DNA from: Sipunculus nudus
Taxonomy: Eukaryota; Annelida; Sipuncula; Golfingiida; Sipunculidae
Reading direction: 5' to 3'
DNA: 64,000 nucleotides
Assembly: GCA_026874595.1 (NCBI GenBank)
Contig: CM049318.1
Coordinates: forward strand, 52,606,750 to 52,670,749
A program made the position numbers and the translations under genes. The first letter of the stretch is position 1. Each line of letters opens with the position of its first letter. The notes under the pieces were generated by a model. It was not told the DNA's origin and made no database searches. It was given only the letters and a program-made list of their open reading frames with translations. Positions 1 through 12,829 of this stretch are shown here, one piece after another.

Positions 1-3000
1 TCACGAGGACTGCGGTTTGGGACATTTACCGAACCAGACGGGATTGAATAATTAACGACATGAGTAAAACACTGGTTGCCATTGGTGATACAAGGATATT
101 CGGCAATTTTGAACTGAATGCTGGATACCATTTCTAGTTTTTCTCTGTTTATAACGTAATAACGTCTGCTTCGCAGGCAAATGTAAGTCCGTATCTCCTC
201 TAACTAGTACTCAAGAACGTCATTATAGTCTACCTGCATTTTTGTATTTCTTAAAAGTTTTCTCAAATAATAACATTATTTAGCAATTTAAGTAATAAAA
301 GCATATCTAAAGTCATTTGCTTGTAGAAATGCAACAAAACAGTTTAAACAGATGAACAATGTACGCATGAGACACAACAAAACGCAAAAATACACGTTCA
401 TTCCTTATTTCTGGTTCCATGTTTACATACCCACAGTTTTTTTAATTGTTGTTTTATCTTTCTTTAATGTTATATATCCGTTCTAATCTGTATCGAGAAG
501 AGACTCGAACAATCGTCATCTTTTCTATTAAGATTGTACCTGTATTGATCTTATTAGTTCAAAGTGCATACATTGCAACACGTGGGACCACAATAAGTGT
601 TCTAAACAATCTAAAATATATTTAATTCTGAATATAAAACTTGAGATTATCCAGTTATTAAACATATTTATACCATCTACCTAAACTAACCAAAAAGGAG
701 GAAAGAAATGGCGCTCGAAGTTGAGGAAGTCAGGAACCCGCGTCCTAGGCAATTCTTCAGCAACGATAAAGATGATAGCTACAGGTGAATGATTAACTAT
801 TAGGCCAAAAAAAAAAAAATAGGAGAAATTCAGAGGAGATAGAGATGAAAAGCTACCACTTCCACGCAGGCTGATTTTCAACTTTTCATATTTCGAGGTT
901 AAAATCGGTTTTAGGTTTTCATTTCTTTTCGTAAAATATGTACGGTTTCCAGTTTCAGTTCTTGGGCCCCAGAAAAGGCTTGGGAGAGGGAGACAGAGAC
1001 AGACAGACAGAGACTAAGAGAGAGGCAGAGGGGTTAGAGAGAACACGAGTGAAACAGAATGAGAGACGGCAAGTGGATGATAGAGATGTGTGTGGGAGAG
1101 AAAGAGCAGTGAGATGTAGCAAGTGAGAAACACATAGTATAAGAGAGTAAGATAGTGCGAGAATCAGACAGAGGATGTGAGAATGACTTAGAGTGAATGA
1201 GAGAGAGAGAAAAAAAGAGAGAGAAAGAATTGGTGAAAGATTTCGAAAGAAATACAAGACGTGAGGGAATGTAAAATTTCTTGACTCATCACAGTTAATG
1301 TAAACATATTTAATTTTTAACAAATAATTTGATGTTTTATGAGTAAAATAATTTCACCTTCTTGCACGAAATTCTGGCTTTGTTCCAAATTTGTCATTTA
1401 TCATTGTCGCTGTAACAGCACTTCTTTACAAACGAGACCAAGATAATCCTTTCGCATCTCTAATCAATCAAAACCAACGGAAGCCATAATTTACCGTACA
1501 CTTTCCATTAATCACGAAAGGACTGGGTCAAGGGCACTGCTGCGTGGGCCCTATGCATTATTTAAAGCAGGTTTCCACTTTTCCTTTTCACATGGCACTT
1601 TTTATAAAAAAAAAATAAATCACAAGATTTAAAAGAAAAGTAATTCATTCATAAAATGTCTCCTAACTGGTTGTAAACGTAAAAAAAAGATAAAAGATCA
1701 ATAAATTTGACGGACAGTAACAGAAGGTCAGCTGGTCGTGACATTTTTAAAAATAGGTGACGAAAAACTAGCAGTAAATTTTGCCTTGGACAAGTATAAT
1801 TTCGTATTTATCGAAATTTAGAATAATACAAATCATTTTAGGAAGGGATCACAGATTTATTTTTTAGAATTTGTTATTCCCTTTAGCTGAGTCATATACA
1901 AATAATACAAAATTAGCAACCGATTGTAAATCGAACATTTGGCTAAAGTTCTGATACCCCAGATTTTGTAAATCATTATTCGTCTGTGTTCCTTTTTCTT
2001 TTGGCAACTTTTGGACGCGAGTATTATCAGTAGCTAGCTTTCTCTAAGCCTCAGAATTGTCTGGTTACTTGACTGTCGGGAAAAAAATAAAATTCCCTTT
2101 TTTTAATCTTCTAATATCAACAATTAAAAGTTAATTTCTTTAACAAGCTGCTCTAGCCCCACGATTATAGGTAAAAGATACAGATCTTTTTTTCGGAAGA
2201 CATGATTTCGAGTACCCCAGGTGCAATTTAGTTAACTCTGTACGCATTGTCGTTTGAATCAGAAGTATATGATCAAAACATGAACTCCAAACTCCCCCAT
2301 GTGTTACTTGTCCACTTGTTGTAATGATAAACAGCCTGTATTTTTGTTGATTGATATTCATATAACATTAACACGTGTAAGATAACTCTAACCACAACAC
2401 ATGACCAAACCTCTTGTACTCCAACCCTTGGTCTTGCTGATTATTACCAGGTGAAACGGGCATGAATCCACGAGAGACTTCATTGAATGTTTTTAAGAGA
2501 TCATAATCTTTTGATCATACACAATCTTTAGTCCTTAGAGCGCGTACCTTGGCTGTATAAGCAAACTGGTTTCTTATAGTGAAAACGCTCTCGGGGATAA
2601 ATTCAAAATGATTTCTATGGATGTATTCAAGTAGCTCGAATCACTACGTATGTTCGGACATCTGTGGACCACGTGTAATTTCCCAGGTATCAGGCTCTAA
2701 AGCTATAATGGGCTTGCTTAGCCCCAGGACCTGTCGCCACTGACGCTTTCTATGGACTACGGCCGGGTTATAAACCTTGACAACTGCCCCTAGCGCATAC
2801 TTAAAAATTCATTATGTGGTTCCGCTTCCCGAGGCTAAAATCATCGTATTCCGTTTCACTTAGTCATCGTATATGCAGTTGAGCAGTTAATGTCCTATCC
2901 TTTGATATTATTCAGACCTACCTTTTCCTGCCTAAATTTGTCTAGTCGATTTTTTACTCCAACTTTCATTACCTTGATATTGATAATTATGTACCTCAAC

Positions 3001-4360
3001 TTTTATTACCTTTACACTGATATTTTAATACTTTTTCCATGTGCTTAAACGTTTATACCTGGGTCTTACTTGCTTGTCTATGTTGAGGGTGCTGTCACTT
3101 TTGTCAATTTCTGGATCTGCTTGGTCTGCAACCGGAATGAATAAAAAACACTTAATTACTAAAGGAAATTGTACCGTATAATTTATATGATGTCAGTGAA
3201 TATGCTTTTTTCCATATATTTTTGGCCCTGGAAATGTGTAGCCCATTAAATATATTAATATAGTGAACAGTGTAGTGTATAGAGAAAGTGAAAAGTACTT
3301 ATAATGAAAATGCAAAACTGTATTGTAATCTCTTTTAATCACAGAGAACGTAAAACAGTAAAATAATACATGATCATTATATAAATTCACGGTTAATATC
3401 TTTAATGTGTATAATGGCGCAAACATTAAAGCAGCCGTGATCACAAAATGTTTTGGAGTTTTCAGGTTACTAGCCAACAGACATTTGTGTGAGTTATTGT
3501 TGTTTATTTTCGCTTGACGTGGGCTTGGCAAAATGTCCGCCGTGTGCAAGATTACGTACGCCAAGGCCAAAAGAGTTAATTTACCTATACATGTATTCAA
3601 ATGTCCTTCTCCGGCGTAACGTGTTACTGATTACAAAAAAAAATAAGGAAAAAGACTACCTGATATAGGAAACCTTTTATTGTCTACCTCTAAGCTGAAG
3701 AGAATGGGGGAAATGACTCTCGGGCATGCATATTAAGTGGTATTCCCCAAATTTCTATATATCATATAACTGCAACGCGACGTGGCACCATTTAAGTTGT
3801 GTATTGTTAACTTTCTGACACGCGTTTCGAAATTGTACGTTCAGTTTATGCAGTGTTTCCCTATTTCGATTAAGTGGAGGTACGCCACAAAAATCTAAAA
3901 AGTGATTTGTTTCGGACTCCCGTACGCCCGAGATTATTTTAAACCCCTCCTCCTCCAGCGTAGTACTCAACAACAGGGGGTATACCGCTACATACAAAAA
4001 GTACGTTACATAAATTATTTCGTATACCGGAGCAGTATTCGCAGACGCACAATACATTTGTGCGCCACGTGTGGCCACTCAAAGTTTACGCCACTGGGGA
4101 ACACTGTACGGTATTTTTCCCTGTACATAAGCGTGAAGTATTCTTATCCTGCTGATCTAAACAAAAAGCTCTCAAGCAACACTCTCACTTTCACTGGTGC
4201 GCGAAGACGTATTTCCATTAAGTCTGCACTTGGAGTGATGTAGTTTAAGTCTACTTGACACGGCGGTCTGGTGAAGGAGAGTTCATTGACCATCTGTTCA
4301 AATTATGGGTCATGCTGGGTCATGTCAGCTACATATGCTTTGAAAAGCAGAAAGATAAGC
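1..4360. other. Gene-free stretch upstream of nAChR exon
   Basis: No coding exon could be recognised on either strand. Short open frames here lack family motifs and convincing splice sites. The only compositional feature is a purine-rich GA block near 975-1235. If the nAChR gene is intact, this stretch probably belongs to its long last intron, but no TM1-TM2 exon was found, so that intron would extend beyond the window. Confidence 0.5.
975..1235. repeat. Purine-rich GA/CAGA simple-repeat block
   Basis: The + strand is almost all purine, with runs of GAGAGA, ACAGAGAC and GAAAAAAAGAGAG broken by other bases. The apparent Ser/Leu-rich and Arg/Glu-rich open frames here are products of the simple repeat, not genes. 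It resembles the blocks at 50815-51085 and 53354-53760. Confidence 0.8.
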
Positions 4361-4670
4361 AGAAATCTGCATTCTAAGGAATGCATGCCTCCGCCATGTG
4401 TGTGTTTGTGTGTATGTGTTTGTGTGAGGGGGTAGGAGGGGTCCCTATAGTTGGATTCTCCACAGGTTCATTCGTGCCTTTTTAAATATGCTTTAATAGC
4501 GTACCTGAATCCGGGCTATGTGCCGGATCCACACCGAAATCTATGGGATTATTTCTTGGCGCAATTTCGAAATGCTCCAAAAAATCATGAGATTATGATC
4601 ATGATTTCGTTATGTGTTGAACAAACGAACACAAAGAAACATAGGAACGGGAATAAAAGCATACCTACCT
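4360..4670. repeat. Dispersed repeat, copy 1 (second copy near 57396)
   Basis: The stretch beginning 'aaatctgcattctaaggaat' and including 'cctccgccatgtg', 'gtgccggatccacacc' and 'gggaataaaagcatacctac' recurs in the same order and strand at about 57396-57660. The two copies are diverged but clearly colinear, so this is an interspersed repeat. The short open frame across it is not a gene. No terminal repeats or target-site duplication were recognised. Confidence 0.7.
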
Positions 4671-4678
4671 GACAGAAG

Positions 4679-4683
<5 letters not shown>

Positions 4684-4733
<50 letters not shown>
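4684..4733. repeat. (AT)25 microsatellite
   Basis: Uninterrupted alternating A/T over about 50 bases, ending at 'gcattcc'. It sits at the edge of the dispersed repeat at 4360-4670. Confidence 0.97.
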
Positions 4734-4736
<3 letters not shown>

Positions 4737-4980
4737 TTCCAACCTACTGAATGTTTAACAAAATAATTGCACGTTATGATTATAACAAAACCACGGACAT
4801 GATGCAGCAACATATTAATATATTTTCATCAATAACATGTCCATAGTAATTTTCCAACAGTAGTTAATCAATGGGAGCCTCTGAGACATAGTTATGAGGT
4901 ATATCATTTGCTATTGATTGAAAGATAACACTCATAGCTATTGACTAAAAGATCGTACCCCTCAATGTTATAGGTATATT

Positions 4981-5009
4981 TGTGTGTGTGTGTGTGTATA
5001 TATATATAT
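4981..5009. repeat. (TG)n(TA)n compound microsatellite
   Basis: A TG run followed directly by a TA run, about 29 bases in all. Confidence 0.95.
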
Positions 5010-5564
5010 TATTTTGATTCTTTAACAAATAACAGACTATATTAACAAACTCATTTTAAAGGTCGATAGAATAGCACAAAAGTTATGCATCCGATTGATA
5101 AAATAAAAACATAAGAGACACATATTGAAAACCTCCTGACCCCACGCGTTCACTTTCAGATCATCTATGGTTCCTCGGGTACCTTGCGTGTATAAATTAA
5201 CTTACTAAATTAATAATAAGTGTTTATCCAATGATGATGAAAAAATGCGACAAATTTCATTAATGTAATTTTGTTGTTGTGGAAAACAAACTTGAATTAA
5301 TGCATTTAAGTGAAGGAACCTCAAGATTTATAAATAGTTAATTTGACCAGATATCTGTTAAATATAAATATTGTAGAGTTTCGTCTTTACGAACACTTAG
5401 ACAAATAAAAATTAAATTAGATCATTCGGAAAATATCGATTTTGTTGTTAAATATTTTCCATATGTCCTTGATGCTTTCAAATTTCATGAAACTTGTAAA
5501 GTTGTTCATACAGAACATACCTTTTTTTACATATAAAATATATATTACATTATATAAGATATAA

Positions 5565-5990
5565 CAAAGTCCTCCAAATTTGTTGAGCTTTTGAGATATG
5601 GTCATATAGAGGCTGTTAATTTGTATATCATGCAATTTTGTGTTCACTGATTCAATGTTACCATAGTGATGTTCAATTTTTACTGATTTCTGGAGCCCTC
5701 CAAATCTGACTTGTTGAAGTTTTGATACATGGTCATATAGAGGCTGTTCATTTGTATATCATGCAATCTATTTTGTGTTAACTGATTTCATATTACTATA
5801 GTAATGTTTGCTTTTTCTTTTTTTCTGAATGTATATTAAGATAAAATGGAGGCCCACAATTTTATTGTTGAGATTTTGATGTATGGTCCTATAGAGGCTA
5901 TTCATCTGTATATCATACGAATCTATTTTGTATTCACGGATTCCTTGTTACTATAGTAATTTTTACTTTTTTTCTGTTTTCTGGAGGTGC
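5565..5990. repeat. Three-copy ~140-bp tandem repeat abutting the nAChR splice acceptor
   Basis: Three diverged units begin near 5567, 5695 and 5848. Each carries in order 'cctccaaat/cccacaatt', 'tggtcatatagaggctgtt', 'tgtatatcat', 'ttactatagtaatgtt' and a T-rich 'tttttctg..ttctgga' end. The third unit ends in the pyrimidine tract directly before the acceptor AG at 5991-5992. The 3' splice site of the nAChR last intron is therefore made at least partly of repeat sequence. Confidence 0.85.
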
Positions 5991-5992
5991 AG

Positions 5993-6534
5993 GTGTTTAC
6001 ACGGCGACTATCATGTGTATGAATACGCTGTCTGTAATGCTGACCGTCCTGGTACTCAATCTGCACCACCGGAAGTCGGACACCGAAATACCCGGATGGT
6101 TGCGTACGCTGTTCTTCCAAATCCTCGGGCCGATTGTGTGCATACGCAGCACGAACTGTGGGGTGAGCAGCGCGGACGGTAGAGGGCGTTATCGCATGGT
6201 CAGCTCCAAAGGCGGTAAATCCAACAACGCCAGTGCCTTTACGTATAACGAAAAAATGAAACACGAAAAACCGCGGGACGGCCAATCAAACACAGTTATA
6301 TATATGCAGAAATATAACCGTAAAGATACTAACAGAAATTCTACCCCGTCACAACAAGAAGAGCCTCCAGCTACTCCCGATAGGACCCAAAAGCCCAAGG
6401 AACGGGAGACACCGCCCAATATGATATACGATTGGAAGAAACTGGCTATGATCGTGGACAGGCTTTTTTTCTGGCTGTCTCTTCTGGCCCTGACCGCGGT
6501 TACGTGTACGGTTTTTGGTATCCTATGGAGATAA
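5993..6534 (+). CDS. Nicotinic acetylcholine receptor-type subunit, last coding exon (TM3-TM4)
   Basis: C-terminal part of a pentameric Cys-loop ligand-gated cation channel of the plasma membrane. The exon follows a pyrimidine tract and AG at 5991-5992 and starts in phase 2, so the Gly before VYTATIM is split across the intron. It encodes 179 residues plus TAA. TM3 is roughly residues 1-23 and ends with the family signature VLNLHHR, followed by PGWLR, which continues the family pattern. Next comes a ~115-residue hydrophilic, Pro/Lys-rich cytoplasmic loop. The membrane-associated helix with WKKLAMIVDRLFF leads into TM4 (about 157-177), ending GILWR. The VxDRLFxW pattern before TM4 is typical of nAChR subunits. 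The ligand-binding domain and TM1-TM2 are missing, so alpha or non-alpha type and ion selectivity cannot be judged. No upstream exon was found within 5.9 kb. Family assignment is firm; the subtype is open. Confidence 0.92.
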
Positions 6535-7740
6535 ACAAACGTGTTTATTACGAATTAATTGCAAATGGTTGAGCTGATTAATTGAAGAGGCAGGCGTCCG
6601 CTAAAGTCCCGCTAATGACGTGAAAATTGCCAGTCTCGATATATTGCTTTTGCAATCAGAAAGGGAGTGAGAAGCTAACGCAAGGGTACAAGGTTTATCG
6701 TGGCATCTATCGCAAGGAAAATTACGCCTTAGCGCGGAAGAGTTTGCCTTGCTCACTTGGGAGTACGACAGGATAATCGTTCCGCTTTTAGTGACTGAAA
6801 GAAACCCGATCGGAAAAAGGCGGATGAATTTACTTGGAAACGAAAACTGATTGTCACTGATTATGTAATGCAAAGGCATATCTGCAAAATGAATTGGATT
6901 TCAGCAATAATTTATAACTATCTTGCGTAAGAACCCACAGTTGAAGAAGAGGGCGTTTAATTGGTGTTCCATATAGTGTATGAAAGTGCAGGATCTAATG
7001 TGCTTGAAAACAAGAACATACATCGAACATATCGGCAACGCTGAGCGCCCCTGTCACAAATAACGGTTTACAGAGAAGAAACCGTATATATCAACTATTG
7101 AGTTTTAGGAAAATAATAACATATATTTGGTAATAGATTATTGTGTGTTTCTGCTTTGGTTAACCGCGATAGGTAGAGTATATCTGCTTTAATTATTTAA
7201 ACGGAAATCTATCATTCATTTGTTACAGTGCAAAAGCAATCATGAAAAGAAGAAAGCACGACCGCGTGAAATCGTATGTGGCGCATGCGTATTAGTGTGT
7301 ATCCGGTAGGTCTCGTTATGCTGCTGTGGAAACGACTTTACCTCAAGGATACGTGATATTTTGATCATTATATGCCGACATTTTACCCGAAGTGTATTTC
7401 GGTCACTCAGAGTACACAAAAGAATTTGATATTTGAGATAACCACATAACTTTTACGTTTTGCCTCAGGCACAGCGAGTGCCTATTCAAAACTGTACATT
7501 CTTTTTCAGTATTCTTTCTGAATTATTACGGAAAATTTGGAAGATATGGTGTGCGTTCTTCTAGTTTTAGAAGTGACCTCATCATTATGACAAGCGGGAC
7601 CTTGTCAACTACTACTGAGTTTATACCGAGAACATTTTGCGTTAACAATATCGATATGCAGTGGTGCAGAATTCATGAAATACTAGTAAATATACTTTCT
7701 AACGTAGCAGTACCATAATAAACTTGTGTTACTATAATGT
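6535..7740 (+). other. Predicted 3' UTR of the nAChR gene
   Basis: Non-coding sequence from the TAA stop to the first canonical poly(A) signal. No earlier AATAAA or ATTAAA was seen. The region is AT-rich with no recognised repeat. The end point is an estimate from the signal position. Confidence 0.6.
7717..7722 (+). terminator. Polyadenylation signal AATAAA of the nAChR gene
   Basis: AATAAA within 'accataataaacttg', followed within 15-35 bases by a GT-rich tract (ttgtgtt, ttgtctggtgttt). That is the usual layout of a metazoan cleavage site, so cleavage is expected near 7735-7745. It is the first canonical signal after the stop. Confidence 0.65.
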
Positions 7741-7789
7741 TGTCTGGTGTTTATATATTACTTGTTTGTTGTGTAGTCCTGGTGTTCAA

Positions 7790-9750
7790 TATATCGTTTT
7801 TAGCACGGTCTGTCCGTTAACAAGGCACAAATCGTAACCGCTGGACCTGGAATCTTCTTACTTTACATCCAGAGAGGTCCATGAAAAATCTCCTTGGAAA
7901 CCCGGAATTAAGTTTTTGTTACCCATATCCTTTGAGCTATGGGGCCCCAAAGTACCCCCCAAAAATGTCATACAAAAACTTCAATATCTCATTAACTACA
8001 TCACTGATGGTCATGATTTTTGGCATACATTTTGATCAGTAGATGTTTCATCAGTTCCTGCAGACTAATGGCGCCACTTGTATTTTTTTACGAATTTTTT
8101 CCTCAATTTTTGAGACCTTTAAAAATGTGGACATCTGTTAACAGGGCACAAATCGTAAAGACTGGACCTAGAAACTTCATTCTTGAGATTCTGAGAGACC
8201 TATGAAAAGTCTCCATGGAAACCAGAAATTAGGTCTCTGTTACCCATATCCTTTGAGCTATGGGGCCACAAAGTACCCCCAGAATAGTGAAAAATTTCAT
8301 ACAAAAACTTCAATATCTCATTAACTACATCACTGATGGTCATGATTTATGGCATACATATTGATCATGAGATGTTTCATCAGTTTCTGCAGACTGGTGG
8401 CGCCACCTGGGTTTTCGATTTTTTTACGAATTGTTTTCCCTATTTTTGAGACCTTTAAAAATGTGAACATCTGTTAACTGGGCACAAATCGTAAAGACTA
8501 GACCTAGAATCTTCATTCTTGACATTCTGAGAGGCCTATGAAAAGTCTCCATGGAAACTAGAAATTAGGTCTCTGTTACCCATATCCTTTGAGCTATGGG
8601 GCCCCAAAGTACCCCCAGAATAGTGAAAAAATTCATACAAAAACTTCAATATCTCATTAACTACATCACTGATGGTCATGATTTTTGGCATACATATTGA
8701 TCATGAGATGTTTCATCAGTTTCTGCAGACTAGTGGCGCCACCTTTATTTTTCAAATGTTTACAATTATTTTCTCTATTTTTGAGACCTTAAAGGATGTA
8801 GTTATCTGTCAACAGTGTTCAAATTGTAACGACTGAATCTAGAATCTTCATTCTTGACACACAGGGAGACCCATGAAAAGTCTCCATGGAAACCTGAAAT
8901 TAGGTCTCTGTTACCCATATTCTTTGAGCTGTGGCACTCCAAAGTACAGAAGTCAGAATAATGGAAAATTTGATACAAAACCTGAAGTATCTGAACAACT
9001 TAAGCAGAGATCACCATAATTGTTTGTATGGATATTGATCATGGAGTGTTTCATCAGTTTCTGCAGACTGGTGGCACCACATGTATTAGTTCGGGCTTTT
9101 TTTTTAGAATTTTTTTCTTTATTTTTGAGACCTTTAAAGATATGAACATCTGTTAACAGGGCACATATCATAACAACTGGCCCTAGAATCTTCATTCTTT
9201 ACACACAGGGAGACCAATAAAAAATCTCCATGGAAACCTGAAATTATGTCTCTGTTACCCATATTCTTTGAGCTGTGGCACTCCAAAGATGATTTTTGGC
9301 ATACATATTGATCATGGCGTGTTCCATCAGTTTCAGCAGTCTGGTTGCGCCACCTCTATTTTTTTCCAAATTTTTACAAATTATTTTCTCTATTTTTGAG
9401 ACCATTAAAGATGTGGTTATCTGTCAACAGGGTACAAATTGTAACAACTGGACCTAGAATCTTCATTCTTGTCATGCAAGGAGGCCCATGAGACGTGTCT
9501 CTGGAAACCTGAAATTAGGTCTCTGTTACCCATATCCTTCAAGCTATAGGACTCCAAAGTATCCCTCAGAATAATGGAAAATTTGATACAAAAGCTGAAG
9601 TATCTGAACAACTAATCCAGAGACCACCATGCTTCTTTGCATGGATATTGACCATTAAGTGTTTTTATTAGTTTCTGCAGATTGATGGAGCCACCTGTAT
9701 TTTTTTTTAAAGTTTACGCATATTTTCTCTATTTTTGAGATATATTAATA
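7790..9750. repeat. ~335-bp tandem repeat array, about six units
   Basis: Units can be phased on GTTAAC/GTCAAC followed by a 'caaatcgtaa'-like string at 7816, 8137, 8473, 8808, 9152 and 9423. Spacings are 321, 336, 335, 344 and 271, so the fifth unit carries a deletion. Each unit has 'ttacccatatcctttgagct', 'atctcattaactacatcact', 'gtttcatcagtttctgcaga' and a short palindrome near GGTGGCGCCACC. Short open frames inside are repeat-derived. The array begins just downstream of the predicted nAChR cleavage site. Confidence 0.93.
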
Positions 9751-9755
9751 CAGAC

Positions 9756-11681
9756 ACAATCTCAGCCTGTTGGTTAATCTGTTTGACGCTTCAGTTGAAT
9801 GGTTATGTACTACCATTCAGATGATAAAATTTCCTTTTGCAAATCTCTTCCCAGTCAGCTGAGCGTCATGACCCATGGGTCACTTGTTAGGCCAAATGGT
9901 CATATAACTGGCCTAACAAACAAATTAGTTAACTTGGGGTTCAATGGATCCAATCGTTTTGGGGGAGATTGAATGGCTGCGGTTTTGTCACAGTTTTGAT
10001 CATACAAAAGGTTGTCATGACAACATGTGGTTCGTCCAGCAGAAAAAAAAGTAAAATGTCACATAGGTGGTATCATTTATCAAAAGTAATTTAACACAGG
10101 TATCATAAGTATTTAAGTATACACAGTTTTGGCAGCTTAAAATGGCTTGTCACATCATTATAACTTAATAAATGTTTTGTTAAAATAATTCTCGTCTTGG
10201 ATTTTTTTTTATAAAAATAAGCCCGACAGATATAATTATTAATGGATTAAAAAAAACTTATCCTTTCCATTTTTTTTAGGAAAGTCACAGACCTGCCGTG
10301 GTTGGCATTATGCATCAACGATTGCAACCTGCGATAGCCGCTGTCGTTGGTTTGAATATTCTTGAACCACCCGTCGCAAAATACAGCAAATAAACAAAGC
10401 AGGCAGGGGTTACTTGGAAGGAGTTACGGAACACTTAACTCAGGGCTTTCAATAAGAAAAAAATTAATGATCCCGGGACCCTCGGGCCAAATTTTGTATT
10501 AGTCCTATAAGATTATAAAGAGCATCCCAATGGTATGGGAAATATGTCACATTTTGATTGATTATGCAATATTGAATCATTGTTTTGTATATTACGTCAT
10601 TATTCTATCATTATATCGTTGTATATCGTACATATACAATTTTGTTATAATCTGATTATAGAGAAATGTAAGGTACAGTTTCCAGTTGTCAGCGAAGTTT
10701 TTGCTTGGTTTGTTTGAGGTAGTTGCCAATGGCTAGTGACTACGACAAAAGACGGCTTTTCTCCTCTCGCTCATGCAGTTAGAACATGTCGTCCCATCGG
10801 ACGCTCGGACACCCAGAACCATGCATCCAAAACAGATTTCGAGGGTCACATACGCTAACCCTCGCTTTCCTTGAAACCCCTTTGCAATAAATGTAGTATC
10901 GGGTTAAAAATGCGTTTATCGTATCATATAAAATAACCAATTTTCGGTCTTACTCTCAAATCACCCGACGTAGAGCTGATAAACAGAGAGAAATCCCAGG
11001 ATAAACATGATTGTGCAAAGGTATAAAATCGGCTCAACTATTTTTGGGCTGGTTATTTCTGACCGACCACATCTGTGGATGTATACAATTCCACGGCTTT
11101 AGTTAAAGTGGTTTGGCACCGTACTCTTAGAGACAGGGCCGCGTGGGCAATCTAATTGTTTATACACCGCACCCCCAACAGCCAAAGTTTATGGTCGATC
11201 GGAAACCTAGGCAATTGAGTTTAACATACCGAAGGACGGTGCACTGACCATTAGAAATTAGATTACTCCCGAGGGCAGCCAGTCAAGTGCCGTATGGATG
11301 AACGACCACCGACTAATACAACCCTCTTCAGTTAATTAACAAACGACCAGTCACTGTATTACCTCGTTGCGTCCGTAGTATACACAGACGCCCTCCAGCA
11401 CTAATCTGGATTAGCGCTATTTGTGTATATTCAGAAGGTAGGCGGAGATCTCCGTGTTGAAATGAGACTCTCTTTTATAAACCTCTGTAGATATATCTTT
11501 GTAATATGTTATGTTTTAAAAAAGCTATTGAAAATTGTTCTGATGTTTCTAAGTCGGAGATCATTTTTATTTTGTTAATATATGAATATCTTGATGGATA
11601 TAAGCATATTTTTGACGTAAAATATCCATAGTAAATAAGTCCCCTTTATACTCCTCTCTCTCATTCTCTCTCTCTATGTTA

Positions 11682-11722
<41 letters not shown>

Positions 11723-12640
11723 CAGTTTATGCAAAAGTGTACAGTACAGTAACTATATATTAGGCATATTAGTTAGATAGAAACAGAAAGGCTCTAACCA
11801 GAACAATGTTACGTCCAATTTCAATTAACAAACTTTGCCGTCGGATCATTCCACCCTCTTCTCTGCCGAAATGGGTTCAACGAAAAAAAATTTCTCCGAA
11901 TACTGTGGTTAAATATATGCGTGGTTAAATTTTCCCCAGTTTCAATTTTGCATTTTTTTCATTTCGGGATTTCAACCTACAGTAATGAACATAGTTTATC
12001 CCTTATATATATATGAATTATTGAATATCCTCAAACAATTTGCAGAGAATCAAAGAGAACTAGAACTGATTATCATTTATTATTGCCAATTAATATGTAA
12101 ACAATCCATTATTGTTTATAGTATAAATCTTTTATTTTCGGGTAGCATAAAATAGTTTTTATCGTTTACAATATCAGTCTTTTGCCTATGATGCTACCGA
12201 CAATAACCTGTGGATAATGCTTCAAGATGCAAATGAGGCTATGTTATAAAAATGATGATGGGGCGCTTTATACACGAAGGGTTAATGTTCCGGATGGTTT
12301 TTCTTTCGTGAACATCACGAATTAGAAACCCCCGCAAAAGGCCAACCATACTATATATTCGTGCCTTGGCATTCCCCTTAGGGTGCCTGCGTGCCGTAAT
12401 ACCCTGTCCTTATCAAATGGCAATTCATTTCTCCCGATCTTTCGGGAAAAGCGGCTGTATTAAAATCTGATACATTATAAAAAGAATTCGGTCCACTTCT
12501 GTGCGCAACATTCTCTGAAACCGCGTTGCGTTTGACACTTTGCCAAATTGTTCCTGCAGTAACCTCGTCGATATAAGAATAAATCATTTTTAATGTACAC
12601 ATAATTTTGAGTGATTTTTGTGTGTTTTGTGATTTGCGTA
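9756..12640. other. Non-coding stretch with small dispersed repeats
   Basis: No gene recognised. It holds a palindrome-bearing segment at 9863-9890 that recurs inverted near 26788-26815. A segment at 10793-10857 resembles the reverse complement of 51461-51523, sharing 'tgtgaccctc' and 'gtgtccga.cgtccgat'. A TA microsatellite lies at 11686-11720. The rest is unassigned. Confidence 0.5.
11686..11720. repeat. (TA)n microsatellite
   Basis: About 35 bases of alternating T/A, preceded by a CT-rich run (ctctctctcattctctctctct). Confidence 0.95.
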
Positions 12641-12643
12641 TAG

Positions 12644-12829
12644 GTTTCCACAGGAAACAGCAGAACTGCCTTCGGCCAAGATCAGAAACTTTGTGGTCGC
12701 CTCCAGCGCACTATTGTGCTTGCTTTCGAATATAAGCATGTTATAGGTCTGACATTTGACGCAGTCTCTGAAACATGCGACTCTCGCTTTTTGAAAAGGA
12801 GGAGTTCAACCCAAGACGATTAATGACAA
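12644..12829 (+). other. Exon-like open segment, unrecognised
   Basis: After a T-rich tract and TATAG there is an open frame of 59 codons starting VSTGNSRTAFGQ, including LAFEYKHVIGLTFDAVSETC, and ending in TAA. It matches no family I know. Possible donors exist inside it (for example before 'gtctga' at 12747). It may be a terminal exon, an exon fragment or chance. It is listed because two more exon-like pieces follow within 400 bases. Confidence 0.2.

Noticed and set aside
5923-6419. Minus-strand open frames overlapping the nAChR exon
   Set aside because: Antisense of a clearly coding exon with TM3 and TM4 signatures on the + strand.
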